DNA from: a virus | IMG/VR virus record: IMGVR_UViG_3300025896_000047 | Location: 1 to 43,721 of that record | DNA length: 43,721 nucleotides | Strand: one strand, 5' to 3' | In this document: positions 23,260-30,027 of the stretch, in pieces | Layout of the letters: every line of letters begins with the position of its first letter | How positions within the stretch are numbered: position 1 is the stretch's first letter | Notes under the pieces: generated by a model | Seen by the model: the letters and a program-made list of their open reading frames with translations, nothing else | Told to the model about the DNA's origin: nothing | The model's database searches: none | Program-made: the position numbers and the translations under genes

Positions 23260-23571
23260 ATGACAAATCCAGTTAAATTAACTCGCACCTTTACTCGTCC
23301 AAACACTGATGTGTTATTTTGGGCAGCAGCGCCAGGTACAAAATCTGCAATTGATGCAGCCTATGTAGCAACCGGCAAATTACTATCAGTTACTCGTCAC
23401 GTACCAACTGATAAGTCATTGACCCAGGTCATTGAATATGTATTTGCAAATATCGAAGCCCTAGACGAATTTGCAGCAGACCCAAGTTTATTGCCTGTTG
23501 TAATCGAACGTGATGCATACAATGCAACGAACGGTATTACAAATAGCCATGTTGTTGAACAAGTTGCATAA
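23260..23571 (+). CDS. Small protein, 103 aa, possibly dimeric alpha/beta-barrel
   Basis: The pattern of the middle (LLSVTRHVPTDKSL, then VFANIEALDEFAADPSL) is reminiscent of dimeric alpha/beta-barrel (ABM/EthD-like) proteins, but this is a weak impression. A GGAG site precedes the ATG and a strong terminator follows. It closes the rightward PP-loop/oxygenase unit, though with 88 bp and its own late box between. Confidence 0.6.
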   Translation: MTNPVKLTRTFTRPNTDVLFWAAAPGTKSAIDAAYVATGKLLSVTRHVPTDKSLTQVIEYVFANIEALDEFAADPSLLPVVIERDAYNATNGITNSHVVEQVA

Positions 23572-23600
23572 TTAATTTCTTAGAAATTTAAACCAAAAAA

Positions 23601-23620
23601 ATAGGACCCAAGGGTCCTAT
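23601..23620. terminator. Bidirectional intrinsic terminator
   Basis: A 9-bp perfect stem (ATAGGACCC/GGGTCCTAT, 2-base loop) has T runs on both strands. It ends the rightward small-protein gene and the leftward tRNA-Arg transcript. Confidence 0.85.
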
Positions 23621-23631
23621 TTTTTATAATA

Positions 23632-23706
23632 TGGTCCGGCGTGCAGGAATCGAACCCACATTCGCAAGGTAGAAGCTTGCTGTATTATCCATTATACTAA
23701 CGCCAG
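23632..23706 (-). tRNA. tRNA-Arg(UCU)
   Basis: Cloverleaf with anticodon loop CTTCTAC, 7-bp acceptor stem CTGGCGT/ACGCCGG and encoded CCA. Co-transcribed with the 64-residue gene and tRNA-Ser upstream. Confidence 0.92.
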
Positions 23707-23743
23707 AATGTGTGGTACGATGCACCACAATGTGACTTTACTC

Positions 23744-23938
23744 TTACTTACGAATCTGTGGTGCACCATTTGCTGGGCGCGGTTCGCGTTTGACAACAAC
23801 TGCGGCAGCTAATTCTGCTTGAATCATTGCATGTTTAAATGCATTACGTTGTCCTGCATCAACAATGCTACACATAAGTCGTTTAGATTGCTTGCTTAGT
23901 TTGAATGTTTTTCCTGGCTTGATCATAGTTTCTTTCAT
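23744..23938 (-). CDS. Small basic protein, 64 aa, between two tRNAs
   Basis: Begins MKETMIKPGKTFKLSKQSKR and is strongly basic, with no recognised motif. It sits between tRNA-Ser and tRNA-Arg in one transcript from the promoter at 24061-24089, so its message is probably released by tRNA processing. RNA binding is possible given the charge and location. The frame upstream of 23938 runs into the tRNA. Confidence 0.65.
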   Translation of the reverse strand: MKETMIKPGKTFKLSKQSKRLMCSIVDAGQRNAFKHAMIQAELAAAVVVKREPRPANGAPQIRK

Positions 23939-23951
23939 TGGTTTAAAAATT

Positions 23952-24039
23952 TGGCGGAGCGTGTAGGAATCGAACCTACTCACCACTTGCGCAGTGACAG
24001 ATTAGCAATCTGTTGCCTTAACCGGTCGGCCAACGCTCC
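23952..24039 (-). tRNA. tRNA-Ser(GCU)
   Basis: Class II tRNA of 88 nt with anticodon loop TTGCTAA, long variable arm, acceptor GGAGCGT/ACGCTCC, discriminator G and encoded CCA. Confidence 0.95.
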
Positions 24040-24060
24040 ATTGTTCTTTGCTATGTATGT

Positions 24061-24089
24061 ATTATAGCATAGTTATCACTTGCTGTCAA
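24061..24089 (-). promoter_or_regulatory. Sigma-70 promoter for tRNA-Ser/64-aa gene/tRNA-Arg
   Basis: TTGACA and TATAAT separated by exactly 17 bp. Confidence 0.9.
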
Positions 24090-24098
24090 CAACAATTT

Positions 24099-24106
24099 TA
24101 TAAATA
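24099..24106 (+). promoter_or_regulatory. T4-type late promoter box TATAAATA
   Basis: Perfect match, 5 bases before the ATG at 24112, so the transcript is expected to begin at the start codon. Confidence 0.6.
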
Positions 24107-24111
24107 TTGAC

Positions 24112-24693
24112 ATGACCTACTATACTGCACTTGATATTTTGCCAGAACCGTTTGGTCAAGCTGGTCTTGATCTAATGAACTACAACAAGTCAATAAATCC
24201 GGACAGACAGTTTCGTCTAGCACTAAATGTATCCAAGCATATCAGGCCCGAAGTAGTTGAATTATTGGACCAATGTAACTTATGCATACGTTTCGCTGAG
24301 CTGTTTTGCACTCCTGCTAACCGCACCAGTATGATTCATATTGATGGTGAGCCCGATGCGTATATGATTCCCAACAACATGGCCAAGATAAATTACATTG
24401 GTGGCGGAGAAGGTAGTCAGATGCATTGGTACCAACCCATTGTACATAAACCCTATGAGCCTACCGGTAGAAACAAATTTACCAGTTTTCAGCCCGATGA
24501 GGTCACGTTGGTTGGTAGCAGTAATCTAAAGGGATATAACATTGCCCAGACTGGCATCCCACACAACATAACTACTGACAACAATTCAAGATACTGTGTA
24601 TCAATGACCCTGGCCATTAAAGGTGAAACACCCAAGATGATTCCCTACGAGATGATGGTTACACTATTGGCACCGCATCAATCACTTCATTAA
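24112..24693 (+). CDS. 2OG-Fe(II) oxygenase-like protein, 193 aa
   Basis: MIHIDGEPDA (HxD) and IPHNITTDNNSRYCVSMTL (distal His and Arg) with intervening strands fit a jelly-roll oxygenase. It is alone on the + strand between leftward genes and overlaps the tail of the 58-residue gene by 12 bp on the opposite strand. It has a late-promoter box immediately before the ATG. Substrate unknown. Confidence 0.65.
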   Translation: MTYYTALDILPEPFGQAGLDLMNYNKSINPDRQFRLALNVSKHIRPEVVELLDQCNLCIRFAELFCTPANRTSMIHIDGEPDAYMIPNNMAKINYIGGGEGSQMHWYQPIVHKPYEPTGRNKFTSFQPDEVTLVGSSNLKGYNIAQTGIPHNITTDNNSRYCVSMTLAIKGETPKMIPYEMMVTLLAPHQSLH

Positions 24694-24858
24694 ACGTTCA
24701 ATCTCATTGGCAGCTTCTTCTAATAGATCTGCAATGCGGTCAGGTTTACCTTCTTCTACACTTTTACGTGAACTGATTTGCCTACGAATCTCTGCTCGTT
24801 TACGCAAACGGAACACCAGACTCTGTTCTGCTACTGGTAAATGACTTTCATCTTTCAT
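24682..24858 (-). CDS. Small charged helical protein, 58 aa
   Basis: MKDESHLPVAEQSLVFRLRK begins a highly charged protein of helices, ending RIADLLEEAANEIERLMK. Its ATG overlaps the RNA ligase stop (ATGA). A role with the RNA ligase is possible from coupling only. Confidence 0.7.
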   Translation of the reverse strand: MKDESHLPVAEQSLVFRLRKRAEIRRQISSRKSVEEGKPDRIADLLEEAANEIERLMK

Positions 24859-25763
24859 ACTGCCTCCAAATAATTACGCACCCAGACAAGGCGTGCTTGT
24901 TCATCCATTGCAGTGTAAGCCACAATGTTCTCACGTATTGCATCCACCAATGGATAGTATTCTTCGTCCAATTGGTGCTTGATGTCCTTGTTCAAGTCCA
25001 CTAGTTTGTCTGTACGTGGATTGCGAGCAACCCACTTTGAAGTCAAGTAGTACGGTGACTTAATCTTAGCACTCACGCCTTCGTCAGTATAGAATACATA
25101 ACCTTCATGTTTGCATTCTTTTGCCATTTGTTCTACTCGTGCCATGTTAGTGGTTGTGCTTTCTGCCCAAAAGCATTTAAGTGTATCACAAGCAAAACCT
25201 TGCAAAAAGAATGGGTCGCGTACAATCTTAGAACCCCATGTGTTTTCACGAGCTCCTAACAAATACATGCCTGGCTTTTCTGGAACAATATGTGGATCGT
25301 TTGGATGCACACATTCAAACATAAAAGTCATTCCTTCGCAATCTGCTGTACCCAATGCCATACGCCAGTCTGTCAAAGGCATGTGTGTTGCCATCATTTC
25401 CTTTGCCATGTCCACATATGGGCTGTCAGTTGAACCAGTAGTTGAAACCAATAGTTCACCTTTATGCACAGTCATTGCTGCCATAAAGCCGTTTACTTTA
25501 CGGAATGCAGTAACTTTAGTATCTTTGTTCAGCACTGGTGCTTCCTTCTCGATACCATAGTTGTAGATCTTTGTGAATGGATAAGCAATCAAGTTGAAAT
25601 CTGCATCCACAATACTTCCGCGACATTCAGCAATGTACTCGTTCCACAATGAATCGTAGAACACACGTTTTTTATATTTGAGTACATAGATGCCCAGGCC
25701 ACATTCCCGCATGTTCACTAGCTTGGAGGACTCTACGTACTCTTTTAAACGATCCTTAAACAT
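24855..25763 (-). CDS. RNA ligase, T4 Rnl1-like
   Basis: Joins RNA ends via lysyl-AMP. Motif I KVNG (Lys89 predicted nucleophile), motif III STTGS (about 107-111), motif IV FMFECVHPNDPHIV and motif V AKIKSPYYL are all visible. 302 residues, shorter than T4 Rnl1 (374). The start at 25763 overlaps the phosphoesterase gene by 8 bp. T4 Rnl1 repairs tRNA cut by host anticodon nuclease; with many phage tRNAs nearby a repair role is likely here. Confidence 0.9.
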   Translation of the reverse strand: MFKDRLKEYVESSKLVNMRECGLGIYVLKYKKRVFYDSLWNEYIAECRGSIVDADFNLIAYPFTKIYNYGIEKEAPVLNKDTKVTAFRKVNGFMAAMTVHKGELLVSTTGSTDSPYVDMAKEMMATHMPLTDWRMALGTADCEGMTFMFECVHPNDPHIVPEKPGMYLLGARENTWGSKIVRDPFFLQGFACDTLKCFWAESTTTNMARVEQMAKECKHEGYVFYTDEGVSAKIKSPYYLTSKWVARNPRTDKLVDLNKDIKHQLDEEYYPLVDAIRENIVAYTAMDEQARLVWVRNYLEAV

Positions 25764-26304
25764 GATGACCTTTAATTTCGTTGTTCTCAATCAACCGAAT
25801 AGCACGTTCCATGGAGATTACAATTTCACCTGTAGAGTCCATGCCCACGTCCAAGGCACGATATTGTTCCAATCCACTCTTGCCACCGTGCAAGTGACCA
25901 TAAAAGTGTAATGCACCACGATGCATTTGGTCCCATTCTGCAATGGGATAGTGAAACATAATAATCTTATGTCCGTCATAGTTGACAAACAAATAATCGT
26001 GTACTTCCTCAAACGCACTAAAGAACGTGGCATCCTTCAGAGTCTTTTTGTCGTGATTGCCCTGAATCAAAATCTTCTTGCCGTTCAAACGTTTTACCAT
26101 TCTACCAGCATCGCTGCCTGACATGAACGCTACATCACCTAAGATGTACACAAGGTCATCTGGCTGAACTTTATGGTTCCATTCCTCTGCCATTGCGTTG
26201 TTCATGTAAGCAACATCGTTATTAAAACGTGCTCGCGTCTCTGGACAAAAATTCATAATGTTTTTGTGCCCAAAGTGCAAGTCACTTGTTACCCATGTTT
26301 TCAT
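25756..26304 (-). CDS. Calcineurin-like metallophosphoesterase
   Basis: The five metal-binding blocks are present: DLHFGH (Asp8, His10), LGDVAF, GNHDKK, MFHYPI and GHLHGG. 182 residues, typical of small phage phosphoesterases. A ribosome site AAAGGAATT precedes the ATG at 26304. It lies between the release-factor gene and the RNA ligase, so processing of RNA ends before ligation is an attractive but unproven role. Confidence 0.9.
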   Translation of the reverse strand: MKTWVTSDLHFGHKNIMNFCPETRARFNNDVAYMNNAMAEEWNHKVQPDDLVYILGDVAFMSGSDAGRMVKRLNGKKILIQGNHDKKTLKDATFFSAFEEVHDYLFVNYDGHKIIMFHYPIAEWDQMHRGALHFYGHLHGGKSGLEQYRALDVGMDSTGEIVISMERAIRLIENNEIKGHHV

Positions 26305-26318
26305 TTTAATTCCTTTGA

Positions 26319-26987
26319 TTACCACAGCAGATCAAAATTGCCACTTAGCACTTTCTTAACGCTGGTTGATTTATTTGTTATATGATCCTTGACAACATCG
26401 TCCTGGAAACGGTAAGTGCGGATTTTGTCGCCTCGCATACCTGATCCAACTTGTTCTCGTCTGTTTGTTGCCATGTCGTTATTATACTGGCTTTTTGCCT
26501 GACTGTCAACCGTTTTATGGATAGTACTTAGGGCTTGGTCCATACTATTCTGACGACTGCGACATTGTGCTGTTGCAACTGTGCCAGAAGGTATGTGTGT
26601 AATACGGCACGAGTTTTGGTGCTTGTTTCGGTGTTGGCCACCTGCACCTGTTCCCGAGTACCATTCAATGCGTAAGTCACTTTCTTTTACGCTTGCGGTA
26701 ACTTCCACGGGATCAATGACTGCCACTGTCACTGTGCTGGTATGCACTCGTCCCTTGCGCTCTGTGGGAGGAACACGTTGTATTCTATGGCCGCCCGATT
26801 CATTATATAAGCCGGATAAATCAGAACCCTGAACTTCAATATGAAGCTCACCAAGATACTCACCTATCAGGCGGGTAGCTCAGCCTTGGCTTTGAGCAAA
26901 TTTAATATAGGCTTGCACCAAATCTTTCACAAATAGTTTAGAGTCTTCGCCACCTTCTGCGGCACGGACTTCAATTACACGTTTCAT
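26319..26987 (-). CDS. RF1-type peptide chain release factor, interrupted by one in-frame UGA
   Basis: The frame starts MKRVIEVRAAEGGEDSKLFV, the domain 2 start of RF1/PrfA, and continues in the same frame after a TGA at codon 36 (26880-26882). After it come ESGGHRIQRVPPTERKGRVH with the stop-reading PxT motif (PPT, UAA/UAG type), the catalytic GGQ in GTGAGGQHRN, and the C-terminal QVGSGMRGDKIRTY block. Domain 1 is absent (222 codons versus about 360). The TGA stands where RF1 proteins have Trp (QGW). Readthrough, pseudogene or sequence error are all possible. AAGGAA precedes the ATG. Confidence 0.8.
26481..26509 (-). promoter_or_regulatory. Sigma-70 promoter inside the release-factor gene
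   Basis: TTGACA-17-TATAAT with the AAAACGG extension upstream of the -35 box, entirely within coding sequence. The expected start is on an in-frame ATG at 26474. It may serve the phosphoesterase and RNA ligase genes downstream. Confidence 0.8.
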
Positions 26988-26996
26988 TGTTTTTCC

Positions 26997-27224
26997 TTAT
27001 ACTCGAACACGCTTTGGCGCTCCAATGCGACTGGCCTTGTTCCAATCGTATTTAACACCGTCGGGGCATACGCCGTCTACTATGCTGTCAACTCCAAACA
27101 TTCCACACACTTCAAAGTCACTACCCTTGATGGTAACAAATTCATTCATTGACTTGGCAACATTCATGGCTTCTGCCAGTGTAAGCACTTTGAAAGTTTC
27201 TTCTTTTCCTACTACCTTATACAT
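26997..27224 (-). CDS. Unknown protein, 75 aa
   Basis: Beta-alpha organisation with FVTIKGSDFEVCGMFGVDSI in the centre and a basic C-terminus. No family recognised. It lies 9 bp upstream of the release-factor gene in the operon that starts at 27641-27669. Confidence 0.65.
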   Translation of the reverse strand: MYKVVGKEETFKVLTLAEAMNVAKSMNEFVTIKGSDFEVCGMFGVDSIVDGVCPDGVKYDWNKASRIGAPKRVRV

Positions 27225-27232
27225 CTATTCCT

Positions 27233-27439
27233 TTAACATTCTATATCAATATTCCTACCCTTATCCAAATCTAAACGAATATTTTTAGACACTCGTTCAG
27301 CAATCTCACGTTCGTAATTTCGTCTTTCAACAACCTTGGTATAATCCTGGGCTCGATTTTGTTCCAGTTGGATCTGTCGCATCCGATACTGTTCAGCATT
27401 ATACTTGCTAATGCTTTGTTCGGCCCTGGATATTTCCAT
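27233..27439 (-). CDS. Coiled-coil-like protein, 68 aa
   Basis: A Gln/Glu/Arg-rich helix throughout (SKYNAEQYRMRQIQLEQNRA), likely a coiled coil. Its ATG overlaps the upstream stop as TGATG, so the start at 27439 is preferred. Function unknown. Confidence 0.65.
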   Translation of the reverse strand: MEISRAEQSISKYNAEQYRMRQIQLEQNRAQDYTKVVERRNYEREIAERVSKNIRLDLDKGRNIDIEC

Positions 27440-27612
27440 CAATAAACTTCTTTAATAACATCAAACTCTTGAGCGGGCCATTGGGCTTTGAACTCATCTG
27501 ATTTGACGTACTCATTGTATGCTTTCGCATCAAAAAAGACCCTGTTAAAAACAGTTTTAAACTGTCCTTTTACTGTGATTGTCAAATAAATTGATTTTGC
27601 TTTGCCAGCCAT
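27439..27612 (-). CDS. Unknown small protein, 57 aa
   Basis: Begins MAGKAKSIYLTITVKGQFKT, a likely beta-hairpin, and continues with a helix containing YNEYVKSDEF. AAAGGCATCAA precedes the ATG and a TGATG junction joins it to the next gene. It is the first gene after the promoter at 27641-27669. Confidence 0.7.
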   Translation of the reverse strand: MAGKAKSIYLTITVKGQFKTVFNRVFFDAKAYNEYVKSDEFKAQWPAQEFDVIKEVY

Positions 27613-27640
27613 TTGATGCCTTTCGTTGTTTAATACATGT

Positions 27641-27669
27641 AGTATAACACAAGATGCTTAGATGAGCAA
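27641..27669 (-). promoter_or_regulatory. Sigma-70 promoter for the 57-aa to RNA-ligase operon
   Basis: TTGCTC-17-TATACT; the weak -35 is accompanied by the TGTTGTA palindrome 9 bp upstream. Confidence 0.65.
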
Positions 27670-27678
27670 CCAGTTTAT

Positions 27679-27696
27679 TGTTGTATTTTTACAACA
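27679..27696. promoter_or_regulatory. Palindromic operator candidate, 9 bp upstream of -35
   Basis: Perfect 7-bp inverted repeat TGTTGTA-N4-TACAACA (reads the same on both strands apart from the centre). Confidence 0.6.
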
Positions 27697-27697
27697 C

Positions 27698-28165
27698 TTA
27701 CAGATCGTTTTTAAACGTTCGCCAGTCATCAAGATTGGGCTTTTCATCTGGGTCGTAGGTCCAGCCCAGGGCCTTCATCATACGATGCTTGACCAGTAAG
27801 TTGGGGCTACGGAATCTGCCAGTATCTTCAAAGCCCAGCATGACTCCAAGTTCACACACTGCGCCGCTTCGGCAAACGCCTGCATAGCAATGTACCACAA
27901 CATTCATTCTATTTTCCAGTGCATGTTGCAGTAACCGAACTAATTCATTTGCTTGCTCTTGGCTGCATCGCATGGCTTCATCTAGTGCAAAGTCGTTAAG
28001 CTCAATGTCAAGGAACTCAAAGTTGTGTTGTTCCTTAAACTTGTGAGCAGGCACTGGACGCCAGCTTGCTGGGTCAACAATACTGATCAGCATTGAGTTC
28101 TCTCCAGCCTCGTGATGAAAGCGGGTTGGAATATCTGCGGCTGCTACATTTTCAATCCATGGCAT
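27698..28165 (-). CDS. Dual-specificity/tyrosine phosphatase-like protein
   Basis: VVHCYAGVCRSG (His92, Cys93, Arg99) is the HCx5R catalytic loop of cysteine-based protein phosphatases. The GVCRSGAV helix start and the upstream Asp-rich region are as expected. 155 residues. It has its own promoter (28193-28221). Possible substrates are host phosphoproteins or phosphorylated RNA ends; the sequence does not decide. Confidence 0.88.
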   Translation of the reverse strand: MPWIENVAAADIPTRFHHEAGENSMLISIVDPASWRPVPAHKFKEQHNFEFLDIELNDFALDEAMRCSQEQANELVRLLQHALENRMNVVVHCYAGVCRSGAVCELGVMLGFEDTGRFRSPNLLVKHRMMKALGWTYDPDEKPNLDDWRTFKNDL

Positions 28166-28192
28166 ACTTGCTCCTAATTATGTTGTTATTAT

Positions 28193-28221
28193 ATTATAGC
28201 ACAAGAGTTGAACAACGTCAA
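28193..28221 (-). promoter_or_regulatory. Sigma-70 promoter for the phosphatase gene
   Basis: TTGACG-17-TATAAT. Confidence 0.8.
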
Positions 28222-28829
28222 CCACCAAATAGTATGTTGGCTACGTCATCAAACGATAACTTGCAATGTGGTACGGGTCTTAGGGTTAATATAATTCTTC
28301 GATTGGGCGACCGTCTATTGTCCCAATCATGAAATGCACCTACGTTAAACAATAAACATTCATTGTGTTTCATTGTCGTTGACGAAGTTGGTTTAACACT
28401 GTCAACTTGATAATTTCGTAATTCTCGAATATACCGTTTCATTCCCATGAAATTATCTGGACCTGCATAGTATTCAAATTCACTTACACTACTATCAGTG
28501 TACCAATTTGTGATACAGTGTTCATCTAAGATTTCAATTGGTATATTAATACCAAATTGCATATCTGATCCATCTTTATGAGGCGGGGAATATAGTCCAG
28601 GTTTACTAACAAATATATTCATGCGAGAGGACAGTAACTCCAATTGATTAAATTCAGGGAATAGTTTGATTACTTCTAATGCTGAATCAGAATGAAGTGG
28701 TTCTGAAACAAACGGTCGTTTAAACACTCGATTGCAAACGTCTTTATACACGTTAGCGATTTCAACAGCATTGGGCATATTAAACTTGACATAGTAAGGA
28801 CTATTATCTTCGATGATGTTGTACATCAT
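28218..28829 (-). CDS. 2OG-Fe(II) oxygenase-like protein, 203 aa
   Basis: PPHKDGSDMQFGINIPIE (HxD and strand), then GAFHDWDNRRSPNRRIILTL (distal His, Arg) fit a jelly-roll oxygenase. Two ATGs are adjacent (28829 and 28826); the second lies 4 bases beyond a perfect TATAAATA box, where transcription would start. Substrate unknown. Confidence 0.65.
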   Translation of the reverse strand: MMYNIIEDNSPYYVKFNMPNAVEIANVYKDVCNRVFKRPFVSEPLHSDSALEVIKLFPEFNQLELLSSRMNIFVSKPGLYSPPHKDGSDMQFGINIPIEILDEHCITNWYTDSSVSEFEYYAGPDNFMGMKRYIRELRNYQVDSVKPTSSTTMKHNECLLFNVGAFHDWDNRRSPNRRIILTLRPVPHCKLSFDDVANILFGG

Positions 28830-28830
28830 C

Positions 28831-28838
28831 TATTTATA
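28831..28838 (-). promoter_or_regulatory. T4-type late promoter box TATAAATA
   Basis: Perfect match, 4 bases before the second of two tandem ATGs (28826) of the oxygenase gene. Confidence 0.6.
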
Positions 28839-28871
28839 GTACTATAGTAGTATATAGACCAAAGTATTAAA

Positions 28872-28946
28872 TGGTGGGTCCTGCTGGGATCGAACCAGCA
28901 CTGTCGGTTTCGAAGACCGAAGTGATATCCATTTCACTAAGGACCC
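28872..28946 (-). tRNA. tRNA-Arg(UCG)
   Basis: Anticodon loop CTTCGAA, acceptor GGGTCCT/AGGACCC, encoded CCA. Followed leftward by the oxygenase gene. Confidence 0.92.
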
Positions 28947-29102
28947 TATTAGGTTTTCAAGTGACCAACTATCTTTCTCAAGGACTCATTGGCTTGTCTC
29001 GTATGAGAGAGTTTATGCTACCTTGTACTGCTACTGGTGTGTCATGCTCAAGAATAGGGCACTAGCGAACAAGGGACTCATCTCTACGTCTAACTCGAAA
29101 TC

Positions 29103-29178
29103 TGGCTCCATCTGTTGGATTCGAACCAACCTCACCTGGTTAACAGCCAGGGGCACTCACCGAGAATACTAAGATGGA
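29103..29178 (-). tRNA. tRNA-Asn(GUU)
   Basis: Anticodon stem-loop CCTGG-CTGTTAA-CCAGG, acceptor TCCATCT/AGATGGA, discriminator G, encoded CCA. The 156 bases between this and tRNA-Arg(UCG) hold no gene I can support. Confidence 0.93.
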
Positions 29179-29185
29179 ATAACTT

Positions 29186-29260
29186 TGGTGGTAACGGTGA
29201 GAATCGAACTCACTTTTGACACCGTATGAAGGTGGCGCATTGCCGTAATGCTACGTTACC
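29186..29260 (-). tRNA. tRNA-Met(CAU)
   Basis: Anticodon loop TTCATAC, acceptor GGTAACG/CGTTACC, T arm GTGAG-TTCGATT-CTCAC and encoded CCA. Pair 27-43 is mismatched. Elongator Met or Ile2 cannot be separated by anticodon alone. Confidence 0.85.
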
Positions 29261-29293
29261 AAATATAAAACATAACGTTTTATATTCTACTTC

Positions 29294-29509
29294 TTATAAT
29301 GGGTTAAACAATTGACGCCATACCACCCACTGCTCATCAGTCAACAACATTTCAAATGTCTGCGGTGGGTTTAACGGGCCTACTCTGGTTATCAATATCC
29401 TATGATTGATGCTTCCTAAATTACTGCTGCTGGTCACGTCAACCTGATATTCTGTAATCTTATTAGACGGTGCAGGTAGCGGTAAGTTTACTGGTGGAGG
29501 TAGTGCCAT
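29294..29509 (-). CDS. Small Pro-rich protein, 71 aa, late-type promoter
   Basis: Starts MALPPPVNLPLPAPSNKITE and has a beta-rich middle ending in LLTDEQWVVWRQLF. No family recognised. A TATAAATA box ends 5 bases before the ATG and there is no Shine-Dalgarno, suggesting a leaderless late message; a minor virion protein is a possibility. It lies within the tRNA array. Confidence 0.65.
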   Translation of the reverse strand: MALPPPVNLPLPAPSNKITEYQVDVTSSSNLGSINHRILITRVGPLNPPQTFEMLLTDEQWVVWRQLFNPL

Positions 29510-29514
29510 AAAAT

Positions 29515-29522
29515 TATTTATA
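29515..29522 (-). promoter_or_regulatory. T4-type late promoter box TATAAATA
   Basis: Perfect match, followed after ATTTT by the ATG of the 71-residue gene. Confidence 0.6.
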
Positions 29523-29560
29523 GCGTAATACTAATACACCAACATACTATCGTATATGGC

Positions 29561-29637
29561 AAACTCATTGTAGGCAGGACTCGAACCTGCATTCAACCCC
29601 ATAACGGGCCTTTCCTACCATTAGAAGACTACGAGTT
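29561..29637 (-). tRNA. Degenerate tRNA-like element
   Basis: A good T arm (GCAGG-TTCGAGT-CCTGC) and D arm (TCTT...AGGA) are present, but the acceptor pairs only with extra bases (AACTCGT/ATGAGTT) and the anticodon stem GGCCC/GGGTT is broken. Anticodon cannot be set (TAT or TTA). No CCA. Possibly a decayed tRNA. Confidence 0.4.
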
Positions 29638-29685
29638 CCTGAGGGTAATTACTCCCCAGCATGGATGCTACCTGCAGATAACATT

Positions 29686-29772
29686 GACCATATCTAAACA
29701 CACTAGCTTGCAAGACTACTATTGGCTCCACGGGTATGCCGCTGTCAATAGGTAATGTGTTTAGATATGGTC
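29686..29772 (-). ncRNA. Structured RNA element A between tRNAs
   Basis: A perfect 17-bp inverted repeat (29686-29702 with 29756-29772) encloses 53 bases. The right arm overlaps the 3' end of tRNA-Lys(UUU). It contains the CACAUU/AGUGUG helix shared with the elements at 33481, 33527 and 43487. Confidence 0.5.
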
Positions 29773-29842
29773 GGGGCACACGGACTCGAACCGTGATAGA
29801 CCGGGTAAAAGCCGGTTATTCTAGCCATTGAATTATACCCCG
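29768..29842 (-). tRNA. tRNA-Lys(UUU)
   Basis: Anticodon loop CTTTTAC in an ACCGG/CCGGT stem, acceptor CGGGGTA/TGCCCCG, encoded CCA. Its last bases are part of a long inverted repeat. Confidence 0.93.
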
Positions 29843-29844
29843 TA

Positions 29845-29919
29845 TGGTCCATGCTCTGAGAATCGAACTCAGTTAGTCCGGTTAAGAGCCGGGTACTTCG
29901 CCACTAAAGTTTAGCATGG
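29845..29919 (-). tRNA. tRNA-Lys(CUU)
   Basis: Anticodon loop CTCTTAA, acceptor CCATGCT/AGCATGG, encoded CCA, 2 bases upstream of tRNA-Lys(UUU). It is the first tRNA after the promoter at 30028-30056; a seven-codon frame MKRTAKL with a good ribosome site lies in the leader. Confidence 0.92.
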
Positions 29920-30027
29920 GTGTTCGTATTAGTTTTCTTTTACGTGCCACCCTAGACCATACGGAGATCCAAGTGACACTATAGTTTAGCTGTTCGCTTC
30001 ATATAGTACCTTTTTGTTTAAGTATTA

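Noticed and set aside
2449-27696. TGTTGTA palindromes as simple terminators
   Set aside because: Only the copy at 2449 is followed by a T run; the others are followed by AAAATAG or AACAAAACGG and sit at fixed distances from -35 boxes.
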